Program-made: the position numbers and the translations under genes
NCBI GenBank assembly: GCA_012103475.1
Contig: WLWS01000003.1
Span: 1 to 64,000 of the forward strand
DNA from: Gammaproteobacteria bacterium
GTDB lineage: Bacteria; Pseudomonadota; Gammaproteobacteria; Eutrophobiales; Eutrophobiaceae
Length of the DNA: 64,000 bases
Direction of reading: 5' to 3'
Notes under the pieces: generated by a model
What the model was told of the DNA's origin: nothing
Database searches by the model: none
Seen by the model: only the letters and a program-made list of their open reading frames with translations
Part shown: piece after piece, positions 35,259 through 45,215 of the stretch
Layout of the letters: the number at the start of each line of letters is the position of its first letter
Numbering within the stretch: the first letter of the stretch is position 1

Positions 35259-36470
35259 ATGCGGGACTTTATTTTCAAAAAACTGGTATTTATTGTCATT
35301 CTGGCAGTGCCTGCTGCAAACGCAGGGGAAATGCTGGCCAGTAAAGCAAAACTGCACCAGCTTGATCATGGGCATGAAGCCTTACTCGTTAGCGCACTGG
35401 AGCGGGTACGACAGGGAAATACGAGAGCGGCCCTGCCACTTCTGGAGCAGCTGGTCGAGGTAAATCCGAAATTCAAATTAGCGCAATTGATTTATGCTGA
35501 TCTTTTACTCGCACAGAGCCGGCCAATACGCGATTTCGGTAATCTCTCCTCAGCGCCATATCAGCAAATCGTGGCCCTGAGAGATGAAGCTCAGGCACGC
35601 TGGCGACATCATCTGAGTCCACCTCAGCAAAACAGATTACCAGCGGCGCTGATAAAATTGAGCAAGCAGCAAAAGCATGCCATTGTCGTGGACATGAACA
35701 CCTCGCGTTTATATCTCTACGAGAACAATGCTGGGGAACCGAAACTCGTACAGGATTTCTACACAACAATCGGCAAAAAGGGTGTTGGCAAATATCTTGA
35801 AGGCGATCAAAAAACCCCTGTTGGGGTTTATTTTGTTACCGGCTTTATCGAGCCGGAAGAACTACCGGATCTCTATGGAGATGGTGCTTTTCCAATTGAC
35901 TATCCAAACGTATGGGATCAGAGGCATGGACGCACAGGTTATGGTATCTGGCTGCACGGTACACCAAGCGCAACGTTTTCAAGACCGCCAAGAGACAGCA
36001 ATGGTTGCGTAATCGTGAGTAATAAGGATTTGAATACGATTGCGCCTTATGTACGGGTAGGAACTACGCCGGTTATTCTGGCAGACAATATCGACTGGAT
36101 AGGCCGGGATGAATGGAAAAAAAAGCAATCGCAGTTTGACGGCTTTCTTGAAAAATGGCGAAAAGACTGGGAAAGTCGTGATGCCGAACTTTATCTCAGT
36201 CATTATTCGAAACAGTACTCTGGTCTGGGTAAAAATTATGATAGTTGGGTTGAGTATAAACGTCGTGTTAACCCGTCAAAACGCTTTATTAAAGTGGGAT
36301 TAAGCGAAAAAAGCATGTTTTTGTATCCGGGTGAAAAAGCATTACTGGTGGTTACTTTTGAGCAGGACTATGCCAGTGACAATGTCACTAGACGCTTCAT
36401 CAAACGGCAGTACTGGCAACAGGACAAAGATGGGCAATGGCGAATTGTCTATGAGGGATCGGTCTCCTGA
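35259..36470 (+). CDS. L,D-transpeptidase (YkuD) with Cds6-like C-terminal domain
   Basis: 403 residues. Signal peptide to about 22 (VPAANA). The YkuD catalytic domain spans about 145-280 with H in WLHGTPS and the SNGC cysteine motif (catalytic C in DSNGCVIV). The C-terminal 110 residues (FLEKWRKDWESRDAELYLSHY) form a Cds6/SnoaL-like domain that is also present in the upstream TPR protein. It would cross-link peptidoglycan (3-3 links) or anchor proteins in the periplasm. Its 3' end overlaps the opposite-strand M14 peptidase by 22 bases. Confidence 0.87.
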   Translation: MRDFIFKKLVFIVILAVPAANAGEMLASKAKLHQLDHGHEALLVSALERVRQGNTRAALPLLEQLVEVNPKFKLAQLIYADLLLAQSRPIRDFGNLSSAPYQQIVALRDEAQARWRHHLSPPQQNRLPAALIKLSKQQKHAIVVDMNTSRLYLYENNAGEPKLVQDFYTTIGKKGVGKYLEGDQKTPVGVYFVTGFIEPEELPDLYGDGAFPIDYPNVWDQRHGRTGYGIWLHGTPSATFSRPPRDSNGCVIVSNKDLNTIAPYVRVGTTPVILADNIDWIGRDEWKKKQSQFDGFLEKWRKDWESRDAELYLSHYSKQYSGLGKNYDSWVEYKRRVNPSKRFIKVGLSEKSMFLYPGEKALLVVTFEQDYASDNVTRRFIKRQYWQQDKDGQWRIVYEGSVS

Positions 36471-37321
36471 TTAGCGCCTATATTTTTTCTTAACCAACCT
36501 ACCAGATCCCGCCAGATATGAGCGACCTCGGATGGTTTTGGCATTATTCCGGCGTATGGTAATTCAATTGTCACGACAGGTATTTCCAGTTGAACACCAG
36601 CGTAATTACCAAGTGAACCGGGATAGGTTCCGAGTAGATTCAAATAGAGGCGGCCAAGCTTATAAGGACCATTTTTCGGCCCGTCATAGTCCACGATGCC
36701 ATGAGGCGCATGGACGGCGACGATGACGTCCGGTTGAAAACGTTGTATTTCATCGACAAGATATTGAGTTTCTGATTCGCTGACAGCGTAGTTACCCGGG
36801 AATCGACGTGGGTTACGTTTGGTAATATTCTCCCAGTAGTCACGTGTTGCATTCTGCCAGTCCTGCATCGGGAAATTGCGATTTAAATCAACATTGTTTG
36901 AATTCATGCGCTGTGATTTCTCAGCCAGAAGCCCGTCCGGGTTTAACAGCGGTAAAATTCTCCAGTGAAACAAGCCACTGTGATGTTCATTTAGAGTGTT
37001 CATCCACTTAAATACAATGCTTACGGAAGAATATTCATCACCGTGGATACCACCGATCAGCAACACGCGTCCAAGTGGGAGTCTGCCTTCTACAGGAGTG
37101 TAATCTTTGAATAGAATTGGACTACCTACTGAAGAATAAGCTGAGGCCTGTTCAAGTTGGCTGAGTAAACATTCTTCTAAAGTGACACTCGCAAGTTTGT
37201 CTGATATACGTTTACATTCATCATCGCTAGCCAAAGCTGTTGCGAGCGCGGGCAATGTTAGAACCAGAATTAAAGCCAGTAGACCATGATTAACTGAGGA
37301 CGAAATTTTTTTTATTATCAT
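36449..37321 (-). CDS. M14-family zinc carboxypeptidase, MpaA-like
   Basis: 290 residues with a signal peptide (to about 31). Zinc ligands are in GGIHGDEY (H, E) and in IVAVHAPHG (H); arginine in LNRNFPMQDW binds the substrate carboxylate. E of VVTIELPYAG serves as the catalytic base. The family includes MpaA (murein peptide amidase) and DacJ-like enzymes; with a signal peptide it would act in the periplasm on peptidoglycan peptides. It lies 2 bases downstream of ubiA. Confidence 0.8.
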   Translation of the reverse strand: MIIKKISSSVNHGLLALILVLTLPALATALASDDECKRISDKLASVTLEECLLSQLEQASAYSSVGSPILFKDYTPVEGRLPLGRVLLIGGIHGDEYSSVSIVFKWMNTLNEHHSGLFHWRILPLLNPDGLLAEKSQRMNSNNVDLNRNFPMQDWQNATRDYWENITKRNPRRFPGNYAVSESETQYLVDEIQRFQPDVIVAVHAPHGIVDYDGPKNGPYKLGRLYLNLLGTYPGSLGNYAGVQLEIPVVTIELPYAGIMPKPSEVAHIWRDLVGWLRKNIGANQETDPS

Positions 37322-37323
37322 TA

Positions 37324-38256
37324 TTATTGAATAAAGTAGTGTAGTGCGATGCCTGAAAAAATCGTGGCTCCAAACCAGTTGTTATTCAGAAACGCCCGAA
37401 AGCACATTTCTGCTTTTCTATCTTTTATCAAAAATTGCTGATAGACGAAGATACCACCCGCAACAAATAAGGACAGATAATAAACCCAGCTAAGTTCAAG
37501 TCTTTCTCCGACAATGACAAGAACCAGCAGTACCATTCCCTGTAGAATACCAATAATAAGCCTGTCAGCATCATCAAATAGTATTGCGGTAGATTTCATG
37601 CCAATCTGAAGATCGTATTCCCTGTCCACCATGGCATAGATTGTATCAAACACGACTATCCATAACAGGTTAGCTATAAATAGCAGCCAGGCCAGCGTCG
37701 GTACACTGCCGGTTTGGGCTGCGAAAGCCATGGGAATTCCCCAACTGAAGGCCAGGCCCAGAAAAAACTGGGGAAGGTAAGTATAGCGTTTCATATACGG
37801 GTAAATAACAGCCAGTGGAATGGCTACAAAGGACAGGTAGACCGTCAGAGTGTTAGTAGTGAGAACCAACAGGGAAGCGATTACTAATAGACAAAGAGCA
37901 AGAATCAAAGCTTGCCTGGGGGTGACAGCGCCGCTGGTCAGCGGACGCGAACGGGTTCTTTCGACAAAGCGGTCAATATCACGATCGGCGTAATCGTTCA
38001 TCACGCAGCCTGCAGAACGAGTTAGTATGGTGCCAAGTACGAATACCAGAAACAAGTGCCAGCCTGGCATACCTTCTGCAGCAATCCACAAGGCCCACAA
38101 AGTGGGCCAGAGTAGAAGTAGCCAACCAATCGGCTTATCGAAACGAGTTAATTCAACATAGAGCATCGAACGCTGCCGGATCATAGGACCGTTTGTCTCG
38201 ACCCAGACTCTTATGCTTTTTCTGATTTGTATTAAGTATGTTTGAAGCTCAGGCAT
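37324..38256 (-). CDS. ubiA: 4-hydroxybenzoate octaprenyltransferase
   Basis: 310-residue UbiA-family prenyltransferase. Two Asp-rich sites are present: NDYADRDID (near 108-116) and DTIYAMVDREYD (near 212-223), with about nine membrane segments. FDKPIGWLLLLWPTLWALW is the family N-terminal signature. It attaches the polyprenyl chain to 4-hydroxybenzoate in ubiquinone synthesis. A ubiC (chorismate lyase) is not adjacent. Confidence 0.94.
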   Translation of the reverse strand: MPELQTYLIQIRKSIRVWVETNGPMIRQRSMLYVELTRFDKPIGWLLLLWPTLWALWIAAEGMPGWHLFLVFVLGTILTRSAGCVMNDYADRDIDRFVERTRSRPLTSGAVTPRQALILALCLLVIASLLVLTTNTLTVYLSFVAIPLAVIYPYMKRYTYLPQFFLGLAFSWGIPMAFAAQTGSVPTLAWLLFIANLLWIVVFDTIYAMVDREYDLQIGMKSTAILFDDADRLIIGILQGMVLLVLVIVGERLELSWVYYLSLFVAGGIFVYQQFLIKDRKAEMCFRAFLNNNWFGATIFSGIALHYFIQ

Positions 38257-38294
38257 AGGTGGTTCTATATCAGCTCAACTTGATAGCGGCACTG

Positions 38295-40379
38295 TCAAAC
38301 GTTAGCAAAAACAACCCGATCCGCCAGCCAGCGTTTGGTCAATAATTGTACATGCTCCGGGTAATTATTAATCAGAATTTCTGCTGTATTCTGAATTTCA
38401 GGTAGCATATGGGCATCACGACTGAGGTCGGCAATTCGAAGAGCAGGTAAACCAGTTTGTCGTGTACCCAGCAGATCGCCCGGGCCGCGCAGTTCCATAT
38501 CTTTTTGGGCGATTTCAAAACCGTCGTTGCTCTGACGCATGGTTTCGAGTCGAATTTGAGCAAAATCGGAAAGTGGGGGCTTATAAATCAGTACACAATC
38601 GCTTTGTTGAGTACCCCTGCCGACCCTGCCACGAAGTTGGTGTAATTGAGAAAGTCCAAGTCGCTCGCTGTTTTCTATCACCATCAGACTGGCATTGGCA
38701 ACGTCAACACCAACTTCTATTACTGTCGTCGCGACCAGAACATCAAGTTCTGCGGCTTTAAATGCGGCCATAACTCCGGCTTTTTCATCGGCTTTCATTC
38801 TTCCGTGAATCAAGCCGATCGCCAGATCAGGTAGAGTTTCTTTAAGGACTTCACAAGTATCTGTGGCGGTTTGACACTGAAGGGCGTCAGATTCTTCGAT
38901 TAAAGTGCAAACCCAATAAACTTGCCGACCCTGACGACAGGAAGCAGCGATTCGATCAATCACTTCAGCGCGACGCTCACTGGATACAGCAATAGTTTTT
39001 ATTTCCTGTCGACCCGGTGGCAACTCGTCGATAACCGAAATATCCAGATCCGCAAACAATGTCATCGCCAGAGTACGTGGGATAGGTGTTGCAGTCATAA
39101 TAAGCTGGTGTGGCTGTAGATCGCCTGCCTTATCGATAAGAGATAGTCTCTGATGCACTCCGAAGCGGTGTTGTTCATCGATGATAACAAGACCGAGGCA
39201 GGCGAATTGAACTGATTCCTGAAACAGGGCATGAGTACCGACCACAAACTGGGCTTCACTGACATTGAGTTCTTGCCTGACGAGATCATGTTCAGCGCGG
39301 GGCAATTTACCTGTTAGCAAGCGAACGGGGATCTGAAAAGGTTCAAGCCAGTTGCTGATATTAATGTAATGCTGTTCCGCCAGAAGTTCAGTAGGTGCCA
39401 TGTAGGCTACCTGGTAGCCTGCCTTAAGTGCTTGTAATGCGGCGATGGCAGCAACTACCGTTTTGCCTGAACCGACGTCTCCCTGAATAAGGCGGAGCAT
39501 AGGAGAGTTTCTGGACAGGTCCTGCTGTATATCTTCCAGCACGGACTGTTGTGCTCCTGTGAGTTGAAAAGGCAACTTGTCTAAGAAAGCAACAATAATG
39601 TTTTCATTTTTTGCCAGAGACGGAGATCTGTGTTGTTGAAACTGACCTCGCAACAATCGTAAGCTCAAATGATGGGCGAGTAGTTCTTCAAAGGAAAGTC
39701 GTTGTTGGCTGGGGTGGATACCCTGTAAAAGTTTGTCCACCTCAGCTTCAGGTGGAGGGCGGTGCACAAAACTCAGGGCAACAGCGAGTTCCGGTAAAGC
39801 CAGTCTGGTCAGTATTTCTTCTGGTAATAATTCAGAAAGCGAGCCTGTAGCGCTTTCAAAAATATCCAGCGATTGGATTGTCAACTTGCGAAACTTTGCC
39901 TGTGATACTCCTTCCGTAGCCGGATAGACAGGTGTGAGTGTTTTTTCAACTTGTCCTAGTTCTTCAGATGAAAGGCTATGATATTCCGGGTGAATCATTT
40001 CCAGTTTGTTGGCAACACGCCTGACCTGTCCCCAGCATTGTAAATAGGAACCTCTTACAAGTTTGTTCTGTTGCATACGACTGAAATGAAAAAACCGCAG
40101 CGTCAGGCTTCCTGTGCCATCACTTATACGGCAAAGCAAACTTCGTCTCTTGCCATATTGCACCTGAGCAAGTTCTATTTCACCTTCGACAAGTACTTCC
40201 TGACCAGGAAGCAGACTACCGATTGCGTGCAGACGTGTGCGGTCAATGTAGCGTCGTGGCAGATGGAAAAGCAGATCCTGAACCGTGTGTATGCCGAGGC
40301 CAGCGAGTCTTGCAGCGATGCGTGACCCTACACCCGTCAACGTCGTTACCGGATCGTTTAAACCAGTGGAGGTATCCAT
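38295..40379 (-). CDS. recG: ATP-dependent DNA helicase RecG
   Basis: 694 residues, as in E. coli (693). Wedge/OB domain at about 60-150, Walker A GDVGSGKT (near 299-306), DEQHRFGV in place of DEAD, TATPIPRTLA, and the C-terminal RecG repeat QLRGRVGRG. It reverses stalled forks and processes recombination junctions. It is 20 bases from ridA and 38 from ubiA on the same strand. Confidence 0.96.
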   Translation of the reverse strand: MDTSTGLNDPVTTLTGVGSRIAARLAGLGIHTVQDLLFHLPRRYIDRTRLHAIGSLLPGQEVLVEGEIELAQVQYGKRRSLLCRISDGTGSLTLRFFHFSRMQQNKLVRGSYLQCWGQVRRVANKLEMIHPEYHSLSSEELGQVEKTLTPVYPATEGVSQAKFRKLTIQSLDIFESATGSLSELLPEEILTRLALPELAVALSFVHRPPPEAEVDKLLQGIHPSQQRLSFEELLAHHLSLRLLRGQFQQHRSPSLAKNENIIVAFLDKLPFQLTGAQQSVLEDIQQDLSRNSPMLRLIQGDVGSGKTVVAAIAALQALKAGYQVAYMAPTELLAEQHYINISNWLEPFQIPVRLLTGKLPRAEHDLVRQELNVSEAQFVVGTHALFQESVQFACLGLVIIDEQHRFGVHQRLSLIDKAGDLQPHQLIMTATPIPRTLAMTLFADLDISVIDELPPGRQEIKTIAVSSERRAEVIDRIAASCRQGRQVYWVCTLIEESDALQCQTATDTCEVLKETLPDLAIGLIHGRMKADEKAGVMAAFKAAELDVLVATTVIEVGVDVANASLMVIENSERLGLSQLHQLRGRVGRGTQQSDCVLIYKPPLSDFAQIRLETMRQSNDGFEIAQKDMELRGPGDLLGTRQTGLPALRIADLSRDAHMLPEIQNTAEILINNYPEHVQLLTKRWLADRVVFANV

Positions 40380-40399
40380 GAATTACAGAACGGATATAT

Positions 40400-40786
40400 T
40401 CAGTCTGATAAGCACATAACGGCATCCATCTCCACTTGCGATGCTTTGGGTAATTCAGACACGCCAATCGCAGCACGTGCCGGATAGGGTTGCTGGAAAT
40501 AGTCAGCCATAATTTCATTGATAAGTGGAAAGTTTTTTAGATCCGTCAAATAAATATTGAGTTTGGCTATATCAGCCAGCGAGCCACCGGCAGCACGTGT
40601 GACCGCGTCAAGATTATCGAAGACGCGTACAATCTGTTCCCTGATATCATTGCTACACAGTTCCATAGTTTGCGGATCGAGTGGGATCTGTCCTGACAAA
40701 TAGACCGTATTATCGATCTTTACCGCTTGTGAGTAGGTGCCTATTGCCGCAGGGGCATTATCAGTTGAAATTATTTCACGAGACAT
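40400..40786 (-). CDS. ridA: RidA-family 2-iminobutanoate/2-iminopropanoate deaminase
   Basis: 128 residues, the usual size. [23 protein letters not shown], then [13 protein letters not shown] and [20 protein letters not shown] are RidA motifs; the conserved arginine is in PARAAIGV. It hydrolyses reactive enamines released by PLP enzymes. Position between spoT and recG is frequent in gammaproteobacteria. Confidence 0.95.
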   Translation of the reverse strand: MSREIISTDNAPAAIGTYSQAVKIDNTVYLSGQIPLDPQTMELCSNDIREQIVRVFDNLDAVTRAAGGSLADIAKLNIYLTDLKNFPLINEIMADYFQQPYPARAAIGVSELPKASQVEMDAVMCLSD

Positions 40787-40874
40787 GACTTCTCCAGTTA
40801 AGTGAGTTATTCGGGTTTAAAAGCAATCGTATTCGTAGTGAATGCCTGAAGCAATGAGCAGTAAAGATTTATAG

Positions 40875-42995
40875 CTAGCGTCTGCTTATTCGTGACACAT
40901 GTTTTATACCGCGAAGACGCCTCATCACCCTGGCAAGATGTATCCTGTCTTTTACTTCGATTACGAATTTATTGGTCATGTAGCGGTCATCACGTTGCTG
41001 CATTTCCACATGGACAATATTAGCTTCCTGATCTGAGATAGCCGTAGCAATTGTTGCGAGAACACCGCGTTGATTGGTCAGGTCAATGCGAATATTAGTA
41101 GGGAAGTCACCATCTATTTCAGTTTCCCATTCCACATTTATCCATTTGTCTGGATGATTACGATATTCAATAACGTTGGGACACGATTGATGATGTACAA
41201 CAATGCCGCGACCGGCGGTAACGAATCCAAGTATTGGATCACCGGGAATCGGTAAACAACACTTTGGGAAATTAACTACCATTCCTTCAGAACCCTTAAT
41301 TGTCAGTGGCACAGCGTTTTTATCCTGACGTTTCTTGGTTTTTGTTTTACTGGCATCCAGACCGATCAATTCTCTGGCCACTATCGGTGCCATTCGGTTA
41401 CCAAGCCCGACTTCCTGGAATAACGAGTCCTGATTTTTCAATTGATACTCTTCCAGCGTTTTTTTCATCTGTTTTGCGGTAATCTTCTCAGAGGTGCTGC
41501 CGTTTATTTCCAGTTCCCGATTCAATAGTCTCTTACCGAGAGCGATTGCTTCATCGTTTTGCAGGTTCTTCAGATAGTGTCGAATGTTTGAACGCGCTTT
41601 TGCAGTCACCACAAAGTTCAGCCAGGCTGGATTCGGTCGCGCGCCTGGGGCGGTAATCATTTCTACTGTTTGACCTGTACTCAGGGGGGTTCCCAGCGGC
41701 GCTAGCCGCCTATCTACCCGTGCTCCGACACAGGTATTTCCAACATCTGTATGAATCGCGTAGGCGAAATCGACGGTCGTTGCGCCTTTTGGTAACTCTA
41801 TGATTCGACCTTTTGGTGTAAAGAGATAGACAGACTCGGGGAAAAGATCGACTTTCACGTGTTCCAGAAATTCTTCCGGGTTCCCTGCAACGGTTTGCAT
41901 TTCCATTATTCTATGCAACCATTCGCGAGCACGTTTATGCGCGCCACTGCGACTATGTGTCCCTCCTTCTTTGTAAAGCCAGTGCGCAGCGATTCCTGCT
42001 TCGGCGACATCGTTCATGTCACGAGTTCTAATCTGCACTTCAATCGGTACGCCGAAAGCACCAAACAAGACGGTGTGTAAGGATTGGTAACCATTGGATT
42101 TTGGAATAGCAATATAGTCTTTAAACTTACCGGGTACCGGCTTGTAAAGATTATGCATAATTCCCAGCGCTCGATAGCATGAGTCAGCATCATCGACAAT
42201 GATGCGAAAGGCATAGACATCGTAAACGTCAGAAAATGACAGTCCCTTTTGTCGCATCTTTTGATAAATTCCATATAAATGTTTTTCCCTGCCCGCTATC
42301 TGAGCATGCATTTTTTGCTGTCGCATGCGTCGCTTCAGGGAATTACGAATTTTTGTGACCACTTCTTTTCTGTGTCCCCTGGCTTTTACCACCTGTTCGT
42401 TAAGAATACGAAAACGCATTGGGTAAAGTGTGGCAAAACCGAGCTCTTCTAGTTCGAGTCGTATAGCGTTTATACCGAGTCGTTGTGCAATGGGGGCATA
42501 TATTTCCAGTGTTTCTTTGGCAATTCTTCTGCGCTTTTCCGGAGACAGTGCTCCTAAAGTACGCATGTTGTGTAAGCGGTCTGCGAGCTTGACGAGAATG
42601 ACACGTATATCATTACTCATTGCCATCAGCATTTTGCGAAAATTGTGAGCTTGCGCCTCAGCGTGCGAATTAAAGGTGATCTGAGTCAGCTTGCTGACAC
42701 CATCGACCAATTCGGCAACACCTTTCCCAAATTTGCGCTGAATTTCATTTTTTAGTGTGGGGGTGTCTTCGATGACGTCATGCAATATAGCTGCGGCAAG
42801 CGTCGGATAGTCCATGTGCATTTCTGCGAGGATGCGAGCTACTTCGAGTGGGTGATGGATATAAGGTTCGCCGCTTTTCCGATGTTGACCTTCGTGGGCT
42901 CTGGCACTAAATTCATAAGCACGCGTAACTTTCTCAACCTCGTCTGAGGTTAAGTAGGTCTGAGTGACTTTACGAAGTTCTGCTATGCTTGTCAT
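40875..42995 (-). CDS. spoT: Bifunctional (p)ppGpp synthetase/hydrolase SpoT
   Basis: 706 residues. HD hydrolase with HHPLEVA and ILHDVIEDT (about 46-73), synthetase domain with the RIIVDD and SNGYQSLHTVLFG blocks and EVQIRTRDM, then TGS (YLFTPKGRIIELPKGATTVDFAYAIH) and a C-terminal ACT domain. The intact HD motif and the EVQIRT form are of SpoT rather than RelA. It makes and degrades the stringent-response alarmone. It lies 165 bases after rpoZ on the same strand. Confidence 0.96.
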   Translation of the reverse strand: MTSIAELRKVTQTYLTSDEVEKVTRAYEFSARAHEGQHRKSGEPYIHHPLEVARILAEMHMDYPTLAAAILHDVIEDTPTLKNEIQRKFGKGVAELVDGVSKLTQITFNSHAEAQAHNFRKMLMAMSNDIRVILVKLADRLHNMRTLGALSPEKRRRIAKETLEIYAPIAQRLGINAIRLELEELGFATLYPMRFRILNEQVVKARGHRKEVVTKIRNSLKRRMRQQKMHAQIAGREKHLYGIYQKMRQKGLSFSDVYDVYAFRIIVDDADSCYRALGIMHNLYKPVPGKFKDYIAIPKSNGYQSLHTVLFGAFGVPIEVQIRTRDMNDVAEAGIAAHWLYKEGGTHSRSGAHKRAREWLHRIMEMQTVAGNPEEFLEHVKVDLFPESVYLFTPKGRIIELPKGATTVDFAYAIHTDVGNTCVGARVDRRLAPLGTPLSTGQTVEMITAPGARPNPAWLNFVVTAKARSNIRHYLKNLQNDEAIALGKRLLNRELEINGSTSEKITAKQMKKTLEEYQLKNQDSLFQEVGLGNRMAPIVARELIGLDASKTKTKKRQDKNAVPLTIKGSEGMVVNFPKCCLPIPGDPILGFVTAGRGIVVHHQSCPNVIEYRNHPDKWINVEWETEIDGDFPTNIRIDLTNQRGVLATIATAISDQEANIVHVEMQQRDDRYMTNKFVIEVKDRIHLARVMRRLRGIKHVSRISRR

Positions 42996-43160
42996 GCAGG
43001 GATTGTAACCCAGCAGGGCTCAACTCGCATGCGGGTCTGCGTTTAGCAGGCTGATATTGGGAAATAAAGAAGTCCGGACTTAAATGGTAAGCCAATGCCA
43101 ATTATGAGGAATCTTTTTAACTCCCCGGTTTGTTATTGACAGGTAGTCCTGGGCGAAGAT

Positions 43161-43424
43161 TTACTCGGGTAGTGGGAACTCGATATGACCAGATTCGGCA
43201 AACTCGTCTTCTATTGCGGGTTTACCGATAGTGTCGACGTTCTCGTTCGTAATCAACTCTTCGGCGATTTCACGCAGAGCCACGACTGTCGGTTTATCAT
43301 TGTCTTCGTCAACCAGGGCTTCTGCGCCCATAGACAGGTCTCTTGCCCGTTTACTGGCGAGCATAACCAGATCGTAGCGATTTAGTACGTTGTCCAGACA
43401 ATCTTCAACTGTTAAGCGTGCCAT
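43161..43424 (-). CDS. rpoZ: RNA polymerase omega subunit
   Basis: 87 residues from the ATG at 43424, the start that gives [13 protein letters not shown], the family N-terminus; an earlier in-frame codon adds 11 non-conserved residues. [18 protein letters not shown] [16 protein letters not shown] and [14 protein letters not shown] are diagnostic. It stabilises beta' in the polymerase. Order gmk-rpoZ-spoT is the E. coli order. Confidence 0.96.
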   Translation of the reverse strand: MARLTVEDCLDNVLNRYDLVMLASKRARDLSMGAEALVDEDNDKPTVVALREIAEELITNENVDTIGKPAIEDEFAESGHIEFPLPE

Positions 43425-43480
43425 GTGTTTGTTCTCCAGAATGTCGCCCTGCGGCAAAGAGCGCGTAGTGTACTTAAAAA

Positions 43481-44113
43481 TCAGTTTTCAACCAACAATT
43501 CCCTCACAAAATCATCAAAAAAAGCCTCATGTTGACGATAATTGTGCCGACTGGCGCTGATTATGGTGATGAGCTCCTGCAAGGCTGTCTGAAAATCGTC
43601 GTTTATTACCAGATAATCGTATTCGCCATAATGTGATATATCGGCCTTTGCGTCCTGCATACGCCGTTGGATGACTTCATCGCCGTCACCCCTGTTACCG
43701 AGACGGGATTCGAGAGCATCGTAGGAGGGTGGGAATATAAAAATACTGACCACATTCGACACCAGGTCGCGTACCTGACGGGCTCCCTGCCACTCGATTT
43801 CAAGAATGATGTTTCTGCCGGCTTGGAGCTGCTCTTCGACAATCTGTCTGGAAGTCCCGTAGCGATTGTCAAATACTCTGGCATGTTCCAGAAATTGCCC
43901 GCTTTCGGCCATAAGCTCAAATTGCTCTGGATCAACGAAATGATAATCGATGCTATTTTTCTCGTAAGGGCGTTTATCGCGAGTCGTATGCGAGACTGAA
44001 ACATATAGGTTGGGCAGGGTTTCCAGTAAGGCTTGAACCAGAGTTGTTTTGCCGGCACCGGATGGCGCAGAAATAATGAATAGTGTGCCGGATTTTAGGC
44101 TGTTTACTGTCAT
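43481..44113 (-). CDS. gmk: Guanylate kinase
   Basis: 210 residues from the ATG at 44113, chosen because [25 protein letters not shown] is the family start; an upstream in-frame codon at 44170 overlaps the yicC stop. P-loop [13 protein letters not shown]-binding SHTTRDKR and YHFVDPEQF are present. It makes GDP from GMP. 56 bases precede rpoZ. Confidence 0.95.
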   Translation of the reverse strand: MTVNSLKSGTLFIISAPSGAGKTTLVQALLETLPNLYVSVSHTTRDKRPYEKNSIDYHFVDPEQFELMAESGQFLEHARVFDNRYGTSRQIVEEQLQAGRNIILEIEWQGARQVRDLVSNVVSIFIFPPSYDALESRLGNRGDGDEVIQRRMQDAKADISHYGEYDYLVINDDFQTALQELITIISASRHNYRQHEAFFDDFVRELLVEN

Positions 44114-44132
44114 TGTAAGTAGTGAATACTGA

Positions 44133-44993
44133 TTATTCGATATTCTGTATTTGTTCGCGCATTTGTTCAATCAGTACCTTCAACTCAACTGAAACATTAC
44201 TCATATCGACATTTGCCGCCTTGGATCCGAGCGTATTGGCTTCCCGGTTCATCTCCTGCATCAGGAAATCAAGTCTTCTGCCGACAGGCGTCGATTGTTT
44301 CAATACCCGTTCCACTTCTTCGATGTGCGCATCGAGTCGGTCAAGCTCTTCCGCGACATCCATTTTTTGCGCAAGTAAGAGCATCTCCTGTTCAAGGCGC
44401 TCCTGATTTAGTTCGATTTGTAATTCACGAGCTTTCTTAAGATAACGCTCTCGAATGTTATTAGTCAGCTCAGGTAATTTGTCTCTTATTTGAGAGACCT
44501 GCTGACTGGCATTCTGACAACGATCGCTGAGCATTTTTTCCAGCTTGGTACCTTCACGCTCGCGCGATTCAACTAGTAAGTGCAGCGCGTTTTCAAGGCT
44601 TTTCAGTAAAGCACTGGAAATACTTTCAAGATCCATCGATTCCCGTTCGATTATTCCGGGCCAGCGTAGTATGTCCAGTGGGTTTATGGCGGCCGGTTTA
44701 TCTATATCAAGACTGCTTGCCGCCTGAATAAGCGTGTTGGCAAGATCGATATTCAGCGGCAATTTGTCCTGTTTGCTCTGCTCTGCATCAAAACGCAAAT
44801 TACAGTCAACTTTGCCGCGTTTGATATGAGCTGAGATAAGCTCTCGTACCGAGTTTTCTAACATGCGTAACTCTTCCGGCATGCGAATCGATACGTCCAG
44901 ATAACGGTGATTCACAGAGCGGATTTCCCAGGTCGCTTTGCCCCAGTTCGCTGCCTCTTCCAGACGGGCAAAAGCCGTCATGCTTGCTGTCAT
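44133..44993 (-). CDS. yicC: YicC/YloC-family endoribonuclease
   Basis: 286 residues (E. coli 287). MTASMTAFAR start, VNHRYLDVSIRMPEELR and the C-terminal RLDFLMQEMNREANTLGSKA are the YicC signatures. E. coli YicC is an endoribonuclease that cuts RyhB and other RNAs. The gene is 19 bases from gmk and divergent from rph across about 220 bases. Confidence 0.93.
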   Translation of the reverse strand: MTASMTAFARLEEAANWGKATWEIRSVNHRYLDVSIRMPEELRMLENSVRELISAHIKRGKVDCNLRFDAEQSKQDKLPLNIDLANTLIQAASSLDIDKPAAINPLDILRWPGIIERESMDLESISSALLKSLENALHLLVESREREGTKLEKMLSDRCQNASQQVSQIRDKLPELTNNIRERYLKKARELQIELNQERLEQEMLLLAQKMDVAEELDRLDAHIEEVERVLKQSTPVGRRLDFLMQEMNREANTLGSKAANVDMSNVSVELKVLIEQMREQIQNIE

Positions 44994-45073
44994 TCAGTAA
45001 CCCCGGTTTTAATAAAATTTCGCTGAGTCGGCATACTAACTGCTCACTCCCGTTCATGAAACAAGGGAACATG

Positions 45074-45079
45074 TATAAT
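45074..45079 (+). promoter_or_regulatory. Possible -10 hexamer upstream of rph
   Basis: TATAAT in the 222-base divergent gap between yicC and rph, 137 bases before the rph start. The -35 position 17 bases upstream is a poor match, so this is only a candidate. Confidence 0.3.
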
Positions 45080-45215
45080 CTGCTAATTCATTAAATTAAG
45101 TTTTTTCACGGGAGTAGAAAAACAGGAAACAATGAATTTTTTTCCCTCAGAATTTCAATAGTTTAACAGCTAAGAAGACAGACACTGCAAGAATAATTAA
45201 CTTTGGAGAAATTAT

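Noticed and set aside
36532..36726. Plus-strand frame opposite the M14 peptidase
   Set aside because: Shadow of the conserved peptidase sequence; basic, low-complexity translation.
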